In this document: piece after piece, positions 34,301 to 43,481 of the stretch
Numbering within the stretch: the stretch's first letter is position 1
How the letters are laid out: each line of letters begins with the position of its first letter
Source of the DNA: a virus
Virus record (IMG/VR): IMGVR_UViG_3300042868_013845
Span: 1-64,000 of that record
Length of the DNA stretch: 64,000 nt
Strand: one strand, 5' to 3'
The notes under the pieces: model-generated
Databases searched by the model: none
What the model saw: the letters and a program-made list of their open reading frames with translations, nothing else
Told to the model about the DNA's origin: nothing
Position numbers and translations under genes: made by a program

Positions 34301-34848
34301 ATAGTTCCACCACTAGAAGTTAGATATGAAGTTCCACCTGGTAAAGATGGAAAATTCCATATATTATTAGTACCAAACTTAATTTGTGAATTTGCAACTT
34401 CTAAATTAACATTATTAGCAATCCTAAAAATTCCACCTGATACTGCATAATCAAGAATTAAAGTATTAGATGTTGAAGCAGTTGGAAAACTTAAACTAAA
34501 TTCATTTGCTGTTGGATTTGATAATAGGTTAATGCCATTTTCTCCAATAAAATTGATATTACCATCAATGCCATATTTAAAATTTAACCTTTCAAGAGCA
34601 ATATCTCCATTAATAAGATTATTTTGATTTAAATCACCAGATAATGTAACGGCTGCATTAAAAACAGTAGTATTATTAAATGTTTTAGCTCCAGTAATAG
34701 ATTGAGCTAAAACAACATTAACATATTCGTCATCAATAGCAAACTCGGTAGTTTTCAATTCAGTAACAATATTATTGAATCGATCAATCCACACTTTAAA
34801 ATTATCGCTATATGCGATAGGCTCAATACTGTTTAGTATATTACTCAT
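31378..34848 (-). CDS. Tail fibre with collar domain and RCC1-like repeats (1156 residues)
   Basis: The N-terminal 200 residues are fibre stem. Around 215-270 lies a tail-collar-like segment (LPIGTIIDI...FYGWLILNGGTITATNANSPF). The rest contains repeated RCC1-type blade motifs: YYISAGRNAEGQFGRGN, EIWCAGINRKGAFGN, LLVGGLNTNGRLAINN, YFAGNRASGCANSG, with FFTDHNDVIYGYGENKRGDI. RCC1 propellers bind diverse partners, so this would be a propeller-type receptor-binding tip. The blade assignment is by pattern only. The late box is 7 bp upstream. Confidence 0.75.
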   Translation of the reverse strand: MSNILNSIEPIAYSDNFKVWIDRFNNIVTELKTTEFAIDDEYVNVVLAQSITGAKTFNNTTVFNAAVTLSGDLNQNNLINGDIALERLNFKYGIDGNINFIGENGINLLSNPTANEFSLSFPTASTSNTLILDYAVSGGIFRIANNVNLEVANSQIKFGTNNIWNFPSLPGGTSYLTSSGGTISWVTDQNLAEEIALHVQDALLTVTPTKEILPIGTIIDIDTTKAEEWEAEGTPGGIAYGHIPDDTNFYGWLILNGGTITATNANSPFLNLIYLLNNVVTPPIPPTFPISATLSPNSTSGSPNTVKLIKFLADPVSTFGLTKGNGISFFESNGTTPKTNSSLTNGITQIGLNADTNVFQFNTDTKKLELKTNIPRYTNNRLTTATPVDDTDAANKLYVDTRVLAGGVEGSCYDLMQSVDGSGYSDAKNSFSIVDKSGAGRAWRTVATATLASGSIDSDVTLNAISPFGSNFGKVTSLKSTFATPDQFFFTDHNDVIYGYGENKRGDIAANSRGLTEFSSYYNSAFFPTNPYSNTTQIRQLLPAFLPLQASWPANAVLVDSVTGIAGSDDENTNITIKTKDGYGNAYVNINPSSGLVNYFNGTVPYTRGYYISAGRNAEGQFGRGNTTPTSATTGPLVWGPGFDSPGRNLWYNFALTSAEKTAIKASTSALSTLLASESGEKIRKRFNWFKPNAITAGGLATTENDAIAAWRTQTGLSTESFSDYNWYIKKVVRTYDAHYVIVGKPGNEADNEIWCAGINRKGAFGNLTTGSITDFVPMLSDQSSNNATSTFRVLNATLPTQSGTIFERTPVNGQVPPHGLSDFDVLTFKTTNRYIILGDASGANRSTQFRLFSTLEDGARLAFISNSTEKIVSLKNNTTDGIGALNTYRGRLKGIVDISVSRGGAAVASGDGIILRKGFTFTSPLPTGLLDRLPESDILTDKLLVGGLNTNGRLAINNLDNPTLPRAAAFAGSGLESNKISKIQTCNYSAISFLLSSNGVLYFAGNRASGCANSGSASAGNTLVWTNVGLQGRVHDFFIIDDANLTRIFVITETATNSGIFEIYAGGVNTGYVLGTSVSLNAATPKYAKLIFPENPDNIVNIAGAMNQTYILCKDEGEDIGRVYVTGTEVTRSYFPVSTVLKTFPQFKKIDRDIL

Positions 34849-34855
34849 ATATTGT

Positions 34856-34863
34856 TATTTATG
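34856..34863 (-). promoter_or_regulatory. Late promoter box, RCC1-like fibre
   Basis: CATAAATA on the minus strand, then ACAATAT and the ATG: 7 bp. It overlaps the stop of the 68-residue gene. Confidence 0.6.
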
Positions 34864-35065
34864 CTAGTAAAGTTTGTATTTTTTTCTCTAATTCATGCAC
34901 CCGCATCTCAAGACTATCAATTCTTTCTAATAGTTTTTTCTCATGAGTTGCACGTTTTTTTCGAGCTAATGCTGCTGCATATGCATCATTATCAACATTA
35001 ATTACTGCTCCAGATCGCGGGTCTTTTGCAAGACCCGCATTGCCCTGAACTTTAACTAAACTCAT
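34859..35065 (-). CDS. Small coiled-coil virion-associated protein
   Basis: A 68-residue protein. N-terminal KVQGNAGLAKDPRSGAVINVDNDAYAAALARKK is followed by a heptad-like helix, ERIDSLEMRVHELEKKIQTL, a likely trimeric or dimeric coiled coil. Small proteins with this organisation are common beside DUF4815-type baseplate proteins in marine T4-like phages. Function unknown. Its start overlaps the stop of the 1850-residue gene by 4 bp. Confidence 0.65.
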   Translation of the reverse strand: MSLVKVQGNAGLAKDPRSGAVINVDNDAYAAALARKKRATHEKKLLERIDSLEMRVHELEKKIQTLLA

Positions 35066-38000
35066 AGTGTTGCAATTGCTCTAAAGTTTCTTATTGTTGG
35101 AACGTCAATATAATCTTTTCCTCTAAATTCAATCTTAACTGCAAATTGTTTGAAATCAACATCTTCTTCGGGAAAATTAATATTGAATTTTACTTCACTA
35201 TATTTAGCTCTGTCACTATTAACAGGTATAACTGTTGGGCTTGTTGGTTTTAATTCAATCCAGTCAGATTCTGTTGGAACAGATAGAGCAAGATTATTTG
35301 AACCAATAATAACCTGATGTGTTGCAGCTAATGGTGTTGTTGATAGTGGTAATGTTACAGATGGTGCAATCAAATCATATGGTGTTTCAACATCAATCGC
35401 TGTTGTTTCATTATAATAATAACGCCAAATGCCTTCAACATGTTGAACGTCAGTAATAATTGCAACCACATTTGCACCTACAGTTGTTCCATTAGCTACT
35501 AATCTCCAACCAGGAACAACATTAGCATATTTCAATCCAGAATTTGGTGATTTTCTTGTGAAATATTTGTTACTAATAGAATTATTATTCTCATCAAAGA
35601 ATTGTCCAAAGACTTTAATATTTGATGATTTTGTAGGCAAATTAATATCAACTATAACATCAAGCTGATCTGCTGGTTCAGCGAGATATACTGGTTTTGA
35701 AAAATATCGGCTAGTTGCACCAGACTCTCTTATCGCATATTCTCTTGTCTCAAGACTAAGTGATTCGAGATCAATGACTGGACTAATACGACTATCAGTT
35801 GTTGTTAAAGTTGTAGACAATCTAACATCATTTGTTGTATCAGTACCAATTGCAAAATTGCTATTAACTAGATTTTCAACTGGCTCTCCTGATTCAACAC
35901 TATATGTTCTAGCGTTAGCGCCAGTATCAAGTTCAAGAATATTTGAAATTTGTGTTTTTCCACTAAGTTCAATAAACTTCTGATTAAGATTAAATGCGCC
36001 AATTCGATATTGTGGACGTTTGCCTTGGAATGTTGCGCTTCGCGCATTATCTCCGATTTGAGTAACTGTAATCTCTGGATCACTTGCGTAGCCAGTTCCG
36101 GGCTCAGTAATATTAAATCCAACAATGGCTGTATTGATGCTATTGAATACTGGACTAACAACTGCAGTGCGACCACCAGCTGGAGCAGCTGTAACAGCCA
36201 CAGTTACATTAGCTGTTTCCCAACCAATGTTTTCAAAATCACCAGTTGTGGCAAATGATGAAATATCAACTCTATGTAAACCGCTGCCAATAACAGGATT
36301 AACAGCTAGTGTTCCGCTCGTCACATTGAAGCTAGCACGATTAATCTTGAATTTAAGATCTCGGTTTTGTGATGCTGACCATGTTGTTTTATTTGCACTA
36401 GTGAAAAATACACCAACTGCAGGCTGTTCAGAAATGATTGCTCCATTAGATGTAATATCAACTGCACCTAAATCTGCAATATATGCTTTATAACCATATG
36501 AACCGCTAAAGGCAACAACTGCATATTCAACGTTTGGCTCAAGATAAATCGGATTAGCAAATTCAAAGCGAGTCATAAGTGATGAATCGTCGCTTACATT
36601 AATTTGACTGTTTGTCAAACTTGTTTCGCTGCCCGGTACAATAGTATCTGTTGGATAGCCATTAGCGACTGTCACAAGATATACCTGTACTTGAGCACTT
36701 CCTGCTGGAGGTTTCTGTGCAAATGCAAGTTCTACACTGCTTGCGAATATACCACAATCATCTTCAATTCTAAATGTTTGTGCAATCGGATCATTTTTAC
36801 GTACGCAAATTCTGTTGCGTTGAACTTCTTGACGTTTTACACGTGGAACTTGTGTTGAAATTACAGTTTCACTGCTATCAATATCAAGACCATTTGATAT
36901 AAAGCGTGCTTCAGCAAAACTATCCTCTTCGTCTTTAATATTACGAGGACTATTTGTTAAGCGAAGTAATTTTTCTCCAGTTGAGAATTTAAAGTTTGAA
37001 TCATTTGGTATGATAAACATAGCAACAATATTGCCATCGGCATCACTTACCAATTCAGAAGCCGTTGAATATTTCGCTAAGAGTTCTGTTTGTGATTTGC
37101 CTTCATCAACTGTCAAGTTATAGGTTGCACTATTAAATGTAGTTGGCAATAATTTTACAAATTGTGTAACATCTTTACCATCGAAAAATGCATAGAATCG
37201 TGTATTTGGTTTTACACTTGCCACATCAACAAGAACAGATCGTGTTCTCATATATGTTGAGATCTTTACATCTTTGACATAATCACCTAAACTTTGTTCA
37301 ACGTCTTCAAAAGCAAGATCAGTTTGTACTCCACTTGCTACTTGGTTTTGAATAGTAATTCTCTTTTTCTTTTTACCGAAAAGACCACCGAAAAGACCAC
37401 CAAATTTATTAGAAAATTTACCAATATCAACACCTGTTGCGCCATTAGCCTGTAAGAATTTAAGAGCAGCTTTTTTGTTTTTAACTTTCTTAGAAACACT
37501 TGATGTTGTTACCCATGAATTCCATTGTGTGCCAGTAAAACCAGCTTCATTTGCGAAATCTCGCAACACACTATCAAATCCATCATAGAGCTCAACTGAT
37601 GTTTGAGCTTGTTCTGTTTTTTCAGACCAGGTATCAACTTCTGGAGTCAGATTTATAATACCAACATCAGCGCTCTGCTCATGCGGTTGTAGATCAATAA
37701 ATTGACTAGCTGAAGATTGTGTCAAATAATCAACATCTGTTTCACCATATGATAAAAATGCTTTATTATTTTTAATAGTAATTCCATTTACTTTCGCATT
37801 TGGATTAAATGGTATGCTATATCCAGTATGATACGGATAGAGTATGCCTCGTTCACTATCGATTGAGCATAAAAACTCTGGTTGAGAACTATCGCTAACA
37901 TCTAGGTTTCTAAAACCATCTGTGATAAATCCATTTTTGAATTTTTCACCATCTGTGCCAAAAATACTACGTTCATTTGCATCTCTTTCTAATAGAGATA

Positions 38001-40614
38001 AACTTGTATAATATTCAATAGCGCCAATTCGTTTTTCGATATTTCCAATATCTTGCATTGTATAACGACGATTTTCAATAAATCGAACATCTACATCAGT
38101 TGCATTTGCAGTAAATTGTGGCACATAGAGTGCATATATTGCCATGCCATCATCTGGTATATTTGGCAATTTAGGATCAAGATCTGCTTGACCACTAATA
38201 ACTCTTAGACTATTATCACTGTTAACAGAAATTAAATCAATACGTGGCAAATAAAAGTCAATTTGTGCAGTGATTGCACTATAAGGATCAAGACTCAAAC
38301 GTAATTGGTTTGGCAAAGATCTACAATCAATACTGTCACTTAAAACGATATCACCATATGTTGGAATTTCATCAAGTGGCGCCTGTGTTGAAGTTGCAAT
38401 ATTCCCGACCTTATAGCTATTAACCGTATAATATTTTCCTCCTGCATTTCTAAATTCCCAATAAGTAACTTCAAGAGTCGTAGCAGTTCCACCGCCGATT
38501 TTTCTGACCTTTGCATTAACATATACATTATCACGTTGACCATCATCAACTAAAACCCAATTTGCAGTATCAGTAATACTAATTGCATGATATACACCAT
38601 CGAGTTTATAAATGTCACCTTCATCTGCTATTAAATTAACCGATTTAGTAGTTTTTAATTTTATACCAAAATCAGCTCCATCAATATTTCCAGTTTCTGT
38701 TACAATAACCGAAACTGTAGTACCAGCTAACAATGTAGTATCAAAGACAATTCGAATGCCATTTCCATTTGGTATAATATAATAACCAGATGTTATAATT
38801 TCTCCATTCTTTGCAACGACTATATTATTTCGACTCGCATCATATGATCTTCCTGAAGGTCCTTCTTCTGAAGGAGAAAAGTCAACAAAATTAGTATTTG
38901 TCAACAATGTGTTTGTATCAGACAGACGGCGACTAACAACCAAATTCTCAACACTAGTAATTGCCTCATGCGGAAATTGAAAGATTGAATCGGTATTGTT
39001 AATATCATTAAGAGCAACACCATTTGGTTTTTCGACCGTAAAACTAAATTTTCCATAGCTGGCGATGGGAACATCTGACGCTATTACTACAACATCGTTA
39101 AAGCGAGCACCATCATCTAAAACTATATCATAGAGATATAGTTTTGCATTAATCTGATCTGCGTCTTTTATACCTTCCGGTTCAATGCCTGATATTTTTG
39201 TAGTGCCAATGTCAAGTCCCTTTGAATCATATAGTACATAACTGACATTATCATTTTCAAAAACTGGCAAACCGCTGCTGCCATTATCAATGTTTCCAGC
39301 ACCATAACCATAACCATTATATTGATTATAGCTGCTATTATAATAACCAGTATAACCCGTGACATAATTGCCATATAATGCACTCGTCGCAGCATTATAT
39401 TTTGTTCTTTGACCTCGTTCAAATGTCAAATCGGTATATGTTTTTTTGGCTTTAGGAATAACTAAATTACTAGGAGCAAGAGTCTCAACTCTTTTTCCTT
39501 TTACATAAGCAACTCCAGGAGAAAGCTTTGCAACGAAATAATCAGATGCATCAGTTGAAGATATGCCTGTAAAATCAAGCACATCTTGAGGAGAGGTATA
39601 GATCGCATTATAATCTGAACCGAATAATTCTTTGAGCTCAAGCTCGAAATTCTTTACAGTATAATTACCAGATTCTTCATAAGTTCTACGAGCAAGAGTA
39701 TCTTCAAGAGCAGCGCCGCTTTGATCAATGCCATTATATTGAATATAAATTTCGTTTGATCGTATATCAGCGAGCTTAATAGCATTTTCAGCAATACTTA
39801 ATTCTTCTGCTGTTAAAAGTTTTAATGTTAAAACGATTTGATAACGATCTGCACCAGATTCTAAAAAGTTACTTGTATTTGATGCATTATCATTTAATGT
39901 AGAATCATCAATTGAATCAATATAATTCTCTTCGACCAAGAAATAAGCAAATCCGTTGAAATTATCACTAGCTGTGTCGAGTGGTCTTGCCGCATATTGT
40001 CTTTGTGAGGCAACCATGCTGCCTCTTACAAAATAAATGCCAGCATCTGCTGTTAAACCAACTGCTTTTTTATAAGCAAGAGGAGTTAGCGTATATTCAT
40101 CAGTAATAAAATCACCATATGATAGTGTTAACTCTTCGTTTGATGAAATGACATTTTCAATTGGAGTGCCTTCAATGTTTTTATAATAGATGCGATGAGT
40201 TGCTCCTTCAGTTGAATTGCTAACAGACTCAATGGCAGTAACTGATGCTTTACTAATAGCATTAGTAGAATCAGTTGTTTGTCGCGTAATTTTAAGAAGA
40301 GTTAAATCCTCTTGAAATTGAGTAAGCAGTGATTCTGTTATTTGACTATCTGTTGAAAATTCAATACAACCAATAGCTGAATCAAATGTAATTTGTCCAC
40401 CGACAACTTGGCTATTAGGTTTAAATAGTCCAGATCCAAGACGATCAATCTGAGCTTGTAACATGCTCTGAGCCTGGTTAAGTTCACGTGTTTGAACATT
40501 AACTCCTGGCTTAAAAAGAACTCGCAAATAGTTTTTATCGATGGGAGATTTCCCATTAACATCTGGAATATTTAGATCGTCAAAATAATCTTGGTTTTTG
40601 GTAGTAATTGCCAT
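35062..40614 (-). CDS. Giant baseplate/fibre connector protein, DUF4815-like (gp9/gp10 region)
   Basis: An 1850-residue protein. The N terminus, QDYFDDLNIPDVNGKSPIDKNYLRVLFKPGVNVQTRELNQAQSMLQAQIDRLGSGLFKPNSQVVGG, is the hallmark of the DUF4815 family of T4-like baseplate wedge/fibre-attachment proteins. The long body is beta-rich with many Tyr/Asn/Gly turns; near residue 1080-1100 a short basic KKKKRITIQN follows a Gly/Phe-rich GGLFGGLFG. It sits immediately downstream of gp8, where T4 has gp9/gp10. It probably links fibres to the wedge. Confidence 0.75.
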   Translation of the reverse strand: MAITTKNQDYFDDLNIPDVNGKSPIDKNYLRVLFKPGVNVQTRELNQAQSMLQAQIDRLGSGLFKPNSQVVGGQITFDSAIGCIEFSTDSQITESLLTQFQEDLTLLKITRQTTDSTNAISKASVTAIESVSNSTEGATHRIYYKNIEGTPIENVISSNEELTLSYGDFITDEYTLTPLAYKKAVGLTADAGIYFVRGSMVASQRQYAARPLDTASDNFNGFAYFLVEENYIDSIDDSTLNDNASNTSNFLESGADRYQIVLTLKLLTAEELSIAENAIKLADIRSNEIYIQYNGIDQSGAALEDTLARRTYEESGNYTVKNFELELKELFGSDYNAIYTSPQDVLDFTGISSTDASDYFVAKLSPGVAYVKGKRVETLAPSNLVIPKAKKTYTDLTFERGQRTKYNAATSALYGNYVTGYTGYYNSSYNQYNGYGYGAGNIDNGSSGLPVFENDNVSYVLYDSKGLDIGTTKISGIEPEGIKDADQINAKLYLYDIVLDDGARFNDVVVIASDVPIASYGKFSFTVEKPNGVALNDINNTDSIFQFPHEAITSVENLVVSRRLSDTNTLLTNTNFVDFSPSEEGPSGRSYDASRNNIVVAKNGEIITSGYYIIPNGNGIRIVFDTTLLAGTTVSVIVTETGNIDGADFGIKLKTTKSVNLIADEGDIYKLDGVYHAISITDTANWVLVDDGQRDNVYVNAKVRKIGGGTATTLEVTYWEFRNAGGKYYTVNSYKVGNIATSTQAPLDEIPTYGDIVLSDSIDCRSLPNQLRLSLDPYSAITAQIDFYLPRIDLISVNSDNSLRVISGQADLDPKLPNIPDDGMAIYALYVPQFTANATDVDVRFIENRRYTMQDIGNIEKRIGAIEYYTSLSLLERDANERSIFGTDGEKFKNGFITDGFRNLDVSDSSQPEFLCSIDSERGILYPYHTGYSIPFNPNAKVNGITIKNNKAFLSYGETDVDYLTQSSASQFIDLQPHEQSADVGIINLTPEVDTWSEKTEQAQTSVELYDGFDSVLRDFANEAGFTGTQWNSWVTTSSVSKKVKNKKAALKFLQANGATGVDIGKFSNKFGGLFGGLFGKKKKRITIQNQVASGVQTDLAFEDVEQSLGDYVKDVKISTYMRTRSVLVDVASVKPNTRFYAFFDGKDVTQFVKLLPTTFNSATYNLTVDEGKSQTELLAKYSTASELVSDADGNIVAMFIIPNDSNFKFSTGEKLLRLTNSPRNIKDEEDSFAEARFISNGLDIDSSETVISTQVPRVKRQEVQRNRICVRKNDPIAQTFRIEDDCGIFASSVELAFAQKPPAGSAQVQVYLVTVANGYPTDTIVPGSETSLTNSQINVSDDSSLMTRFEFANPIYLEPNVEYAVVAFSGSYGYKAYIADLGAVDITSNGAIISEQPAVGVFFTSANKTTWSASQNRDLKFKINRASFNVTSGTLAVNPVIGSGLHRVDISSFATTGDFENIGWETANVTVAVTAAPAGGRTAVVSPVFNSINTAIVGFNITEPGTGYASDPEITVTQIGDNARSATFQGKRPQYRIGAFNLNQKFIELSGKTQISNILELDTGANARTYSVESGEPVENLVNSNFAIGTDTTNDVRLSTTLTTTDSRISPVIDLESLSLETREYAIRESGATSRYFSKPVYLAEPADQLDVIVDINLPTKSSNIKVFGQFFDENNNSISNKYFTRKSPNSGLKYANVVPGWRLVANGTTVGANVVAIITDVQHVEGIWRYYYNETTAIDVETPYDLIAPSVTLPLSTTPLAATHQVIIGSNNLALSVPTESDWIELKPTSPTVIPVNSDRAKYSEVKFNINFPEEDVDFKQFAVKIEFRGKDYIDVPTIRNFRAIATL

Positions 40615-42110
40615 TATAGTTGAATTATGATTTTGATTTCTTCGTTTTGACCTGCTTCGCGAGTAACCGCACCTCTATTATCTATAAAGAGAATTTCACC
40701 AGTTGATGTATTAAATAGTGTTGAGCTAGCGTTTAGCTCATATTGATTATCCAATAATGTCAATTCCCTATTGACGATCTCAATATCATCAGGTGCGACT
40801 ATAGTTAATGACTGTGTATGGTCAATGTTAAACAATCCAGCCTGAATGCTATTATAATAATAGTAATACCATACATTGTCTTTAAACTCAACTGCACTTA
40901 TTGTCGCAACTAAATAATTACCTTGTTTAATTTTCCAACCGGTATCAACATTATTACCACTAAGAACCAATCTTTCATTAGCAGGATAACCATTTTCACT
41001 CGTAGAAAATGATTTATGAACGCGATCAACTGTTGCATCATCCAGATTATTATTATTATTTCTCTTTGGATTTTTAATAATTGAAATTTGGCGATAAGAT
41101 GTTCCGCTTGGTACAAATTGACTATTAACAGTATCTGCTCCAACACCAATATACCAACTTGGCAATGTTGTTTCAAGCTTGCTTTCATAACCACCAATTG
41201 GGGCAATAATCGGAACAATTTGTGTTGTTGTATAACCACTTGTTGTTATGCGAGCGGTTGCAGATGACCATAGTTTATATGTTGTTCCAACTGTAATATC
41301 GGCATTCAGTGTTATTTTAGTGATTTTTCCATTTACTATTTTAAGTAAAGCAGGAACGGTCATTGTTGTTTTAGATCCATCTCGTAAACCAGTAATTTCT
41401 ACATTAACTGCAGTACTGGGTCCAGTTGCTAAATTAACACCAGCATTAATAATATGAAAGCCGTGTATTAAACCGGATGAAAATGGTGTAGCTGTAACAG
41501 TCTGACCAAAATCATATGAAACAAATGCTCCATTATTTACTGATGTATTTGCCGCTTCATAAGTTCCTATATAAAGCCAAATATAACCATCACCGCCATT
41601 AGAAATTGAATATTTATAAAGACCCGGAACAGTTGTTGATGGAACTTCTGAAGGTGAACCAATGCGATTATAACTATTGCTTGCAAAGGTTGCATCATGA
41701 TCTTTTGCGACGCATAAAAATACATGATTACCACTACCACCACCGAGACTGTCAAGGCGTGAAATTACAAAGCATGGAAATTGTGTTGAACTTGCATAAA
41801 AACAAGTAGGATCATATGGATTATAAACTTTATAATCACGATCAGATTGAATGATATTATTTGGCAACATTGTAGAGACACTGCTGCCTGAAATTTTAAA
41901 TAGTGCTGAAATATTTTTTCTAACTTCAGCTGCATCGCCTGGTGTGCCAGCTGGAAATGGACTAGTTGGAACTGTTTGACTTGGGTTTAATTCTGCCCAA
42001 CCATCTTGTTTACCAATACCAATATAATAATTATTGGCATTATTTGTAATGTCATCAAATAGTCTTTTTCTAGAATTGATTCTAAATTGTTCGGTTATAA
42101 TCGCGGCCAT
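40614..42110 (-). CDS. gp8: gp8 baseplate wedge protein
   Basis: A 498-residue protein whose N-terminal part matches gp8: AAIITEQFRINSRKRLFDDITNNANNYYIGIGKQDGW, then YDPTCFYASSTQFPCFVISR, HVFLCVAKD and GGDGYIWLYIGTYE. T4 gp8 is 334 residues, so this one has an added C-terminal beta-rich part. It belongs to the outer wedge with gp6/gp7/gp10. A late box is 9 bp upstream; it shares one base with the 1850-residue gene (stop/start overlap). Confidence 0.85.
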   Translation of the reverse strand: MAAIITEQFRINSRKRLFDDITNNANNYYIGIGKQDGWAELNPSQTVPTSPFPAGTPGDAAEVRKNISALFKISGSSVSTMLPNNIIQSDRDYKVYNPYDPTCFYASSTQFPCFVISRLDSLGGGSGNHVFLCVAKDHDATFASNSYNRIGSPSEVPSTTVPGLYKYSISNGGDGYIWLYIGTYEAANTSVNNGAFVSYDFGQTVTATPFSSGLIHGFHIINAGVNLATGPSTAVNVEITGLRDGSKTTMTVPALLKIVNGKITKITLNADITVGTTYKLWSSATARITTSGYTTTQIVPIIAPIGGYESKLETTLPSWYIGVGADTVNSQFVPSGTSYRQISIIKNPKRNNNNNLDDATVDRVHKSFSTSENGYPANERLVLSGNNVDTGWKIKQGNYLVATISAVEFKDNVWYYYYYNSIQAGLFNIDHTQSLTIVAPDDIEIVNRELTLLDNQYELNASSTLFNTSTGEILFIDNRGAVTREAGQNEEIKIIIQL

Positions 42111-42119
42111 AGTTATTTG

Positions 42120-42127
42120 TATTTATA
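42120..42127 (-). promoter_or_regulatory. Late promoter box, gp8
   Basis: TATAAATA on the minus strand, 9 bp before the gp8 ATG, in the 27-bp gap after the preceding gene. Confidence 0.65.
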
Positions 42128-42137
42128 TTGATTTGTT

Positions 42138-43481
42138 TTAAAAAATAATTGCTCCTTCTTCAATCAAGGGCAGAATAATTGCTCCTTCTTCACTAAGAGC
42201 AGAAGCTTCGTCATCAGTGCTATAGTTTGCTGGTGCACCAAATTCGTCATAGCCTGAATTGTAATTTCCATCAAATATAAAATATGAATTTAGACTATTG
42301 AATTGTGGGCCAGAACCAGTTAATGGTGGATTAGCAAATGCATCTGATAATGTTAGATCTGCATATTCACCAATACTTGAATTATCAATTACCTTATCAT
42401 AACCATTCCAACCTTCTCTAAAGATTGACAATGGTGTATTAGAATTTTTAGAGCTTATGCCATAGGTAATATAAAATGCATGAAGCGCTTCATCAAAAAC
42501 ATATGAGCCATTATTGCTTTTAATCGGTCTTAGATTTCTAATAAAATGATAACCTCCATCAGGCAACAATGACAGGATTGTGATAAAGTCATAGATGTAT
42601 GCCGCACTTTGATTAGTCGGTGTATGTTTGCCTCGAGCAGTTGTTTCCCAGTCGATACTGCGCCAACAATTATCATCGGCTATAGGATCAATCTTATCTC
42701 CGCTGAAAATTGCTTCATTATAATAATAGTAATCAGCAGCATCTTCAGAGTAATAAATGCCATAACCATCAGGCTCGACATAAACATCATCTAAAAATCT
42801 ATTTGGAAATTCACTCCAATCAATATCTAAACAGCCAACATTTGTCCAGTCATTGTTATTTGCAAGCTCAAGTATAAGTGACGCAAAAAACTTTAAACCG
42901 GCCGGATGAATATACTTTGCATATTCAAGACCCCACTCGCTTTTAGCTAATTGTGTGTAAATGACATATGAATAGTTCTGCCAACGCTGATTATCATTCA
43001 AGCGATAAACATCAGATGTCTTTGATCTATTGATATCACTAGTTGTAAACAAAAAGTTTTTAGGATAAAACAAACTAACTACTTCATTGAAAAACAATCG
43101 AAAGAAACTAAAGATACTCTCTTCACTACCACGATTTGTATAATAGTTTGCAATAATCTTATAAAGACGAACGCGGTCAATAGATTGACTTGGTGGTATA
43201 TAAGAACCAATAAGTCTTTCAATAGCATCAAGATAACGATCATCTGTCGCCATATCAATATCATGATTTCGCATGATATTGTTTATCTCAAAGCTTGGTC
43301 CAGTACCACCACTTATCTCTGATGTATATTTTTTATTAAGAAATCGATAATAAGCTTCCAGCAATTTTACCAATTCACTTGCTTCATTTTCAAAATGATA
43401 TGGCAAACTGCTTAAAGCCTTTGCTGGCTCAACAATTTCAGAATATTCAACTCGGGCATTGGCTGTTACTAAGTCACTCAT
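42138..43481 (-). CDS. Baseplate wedge structural protein in the gp7 position
   Basis: A 447-residue protein between gp6 and gp8. N-terminal LPYHFENEASELVKLLEAYYRFLNKKY, DRYLDAIERLIGSYIPPSQSIDRVRLYKIIANYYTNRGSEESIFSFFRLFFNEVVSLFYP is a conserved pattern in marine T4-like phages, usually annotated as a virion structural or wedge protein. It is far shorter than T4 gp7 (1032), so I name it by position only. The C terminus ends in a repeated EEGAII motif. It overlaps gp6 by 4 bp. Confidence 0.6.
   Translation of the reverse strand: MSDLVTANARVEYSEIVEPAKALSSLPYHFENEASELVKLLEAYYRFLNKKYTSEISGGTGPSFEINNIMRNHDIDMATDDRYLDAIERLIGSYIPPSQSIDRVRLYKIIANYYTNRGSEESIFSFFRLFFNEVVSLFYPKNFLFTTSDINRSKTSDVYRLNDNQRWQNYSYVIYTQLAKSEWGLEYAKYIHPAGLKFFASLILELANNNDWTNVGCLDIDWSEFPNRFLDDVYVEPDGYGIYYSEDAADYYYYNEAIFSGDKIDPIADDNCWRSIDWETTARGKHTPTNQSAAYIYDFITILSLLPDGGYHFIRNLRPIKSNNGSYVFDEALHAFYITYGISSKNSNTPLSIFREGWNGYDKVIDNSSIGEYADLTLSDAFANPPLTGSGPQFNSLNSYFIFDGNYNSGYDEFGAPANYSTDDEASALSEEGAIILPLIEEGAIIF
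42144..42192 (-). repeat. Tandem repeat encoding EEGAII at the protein C terminus
   Basis: Two copies of AATAATTGCTCCTTCTTCA (42144-42162 and 42174-42192), period 30 bp, encode two EEGAII blocks ten residues apart at the C terminus of the wedge protein. It looks like a recent in-frame slippage duplication. Confidence 0.75.
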
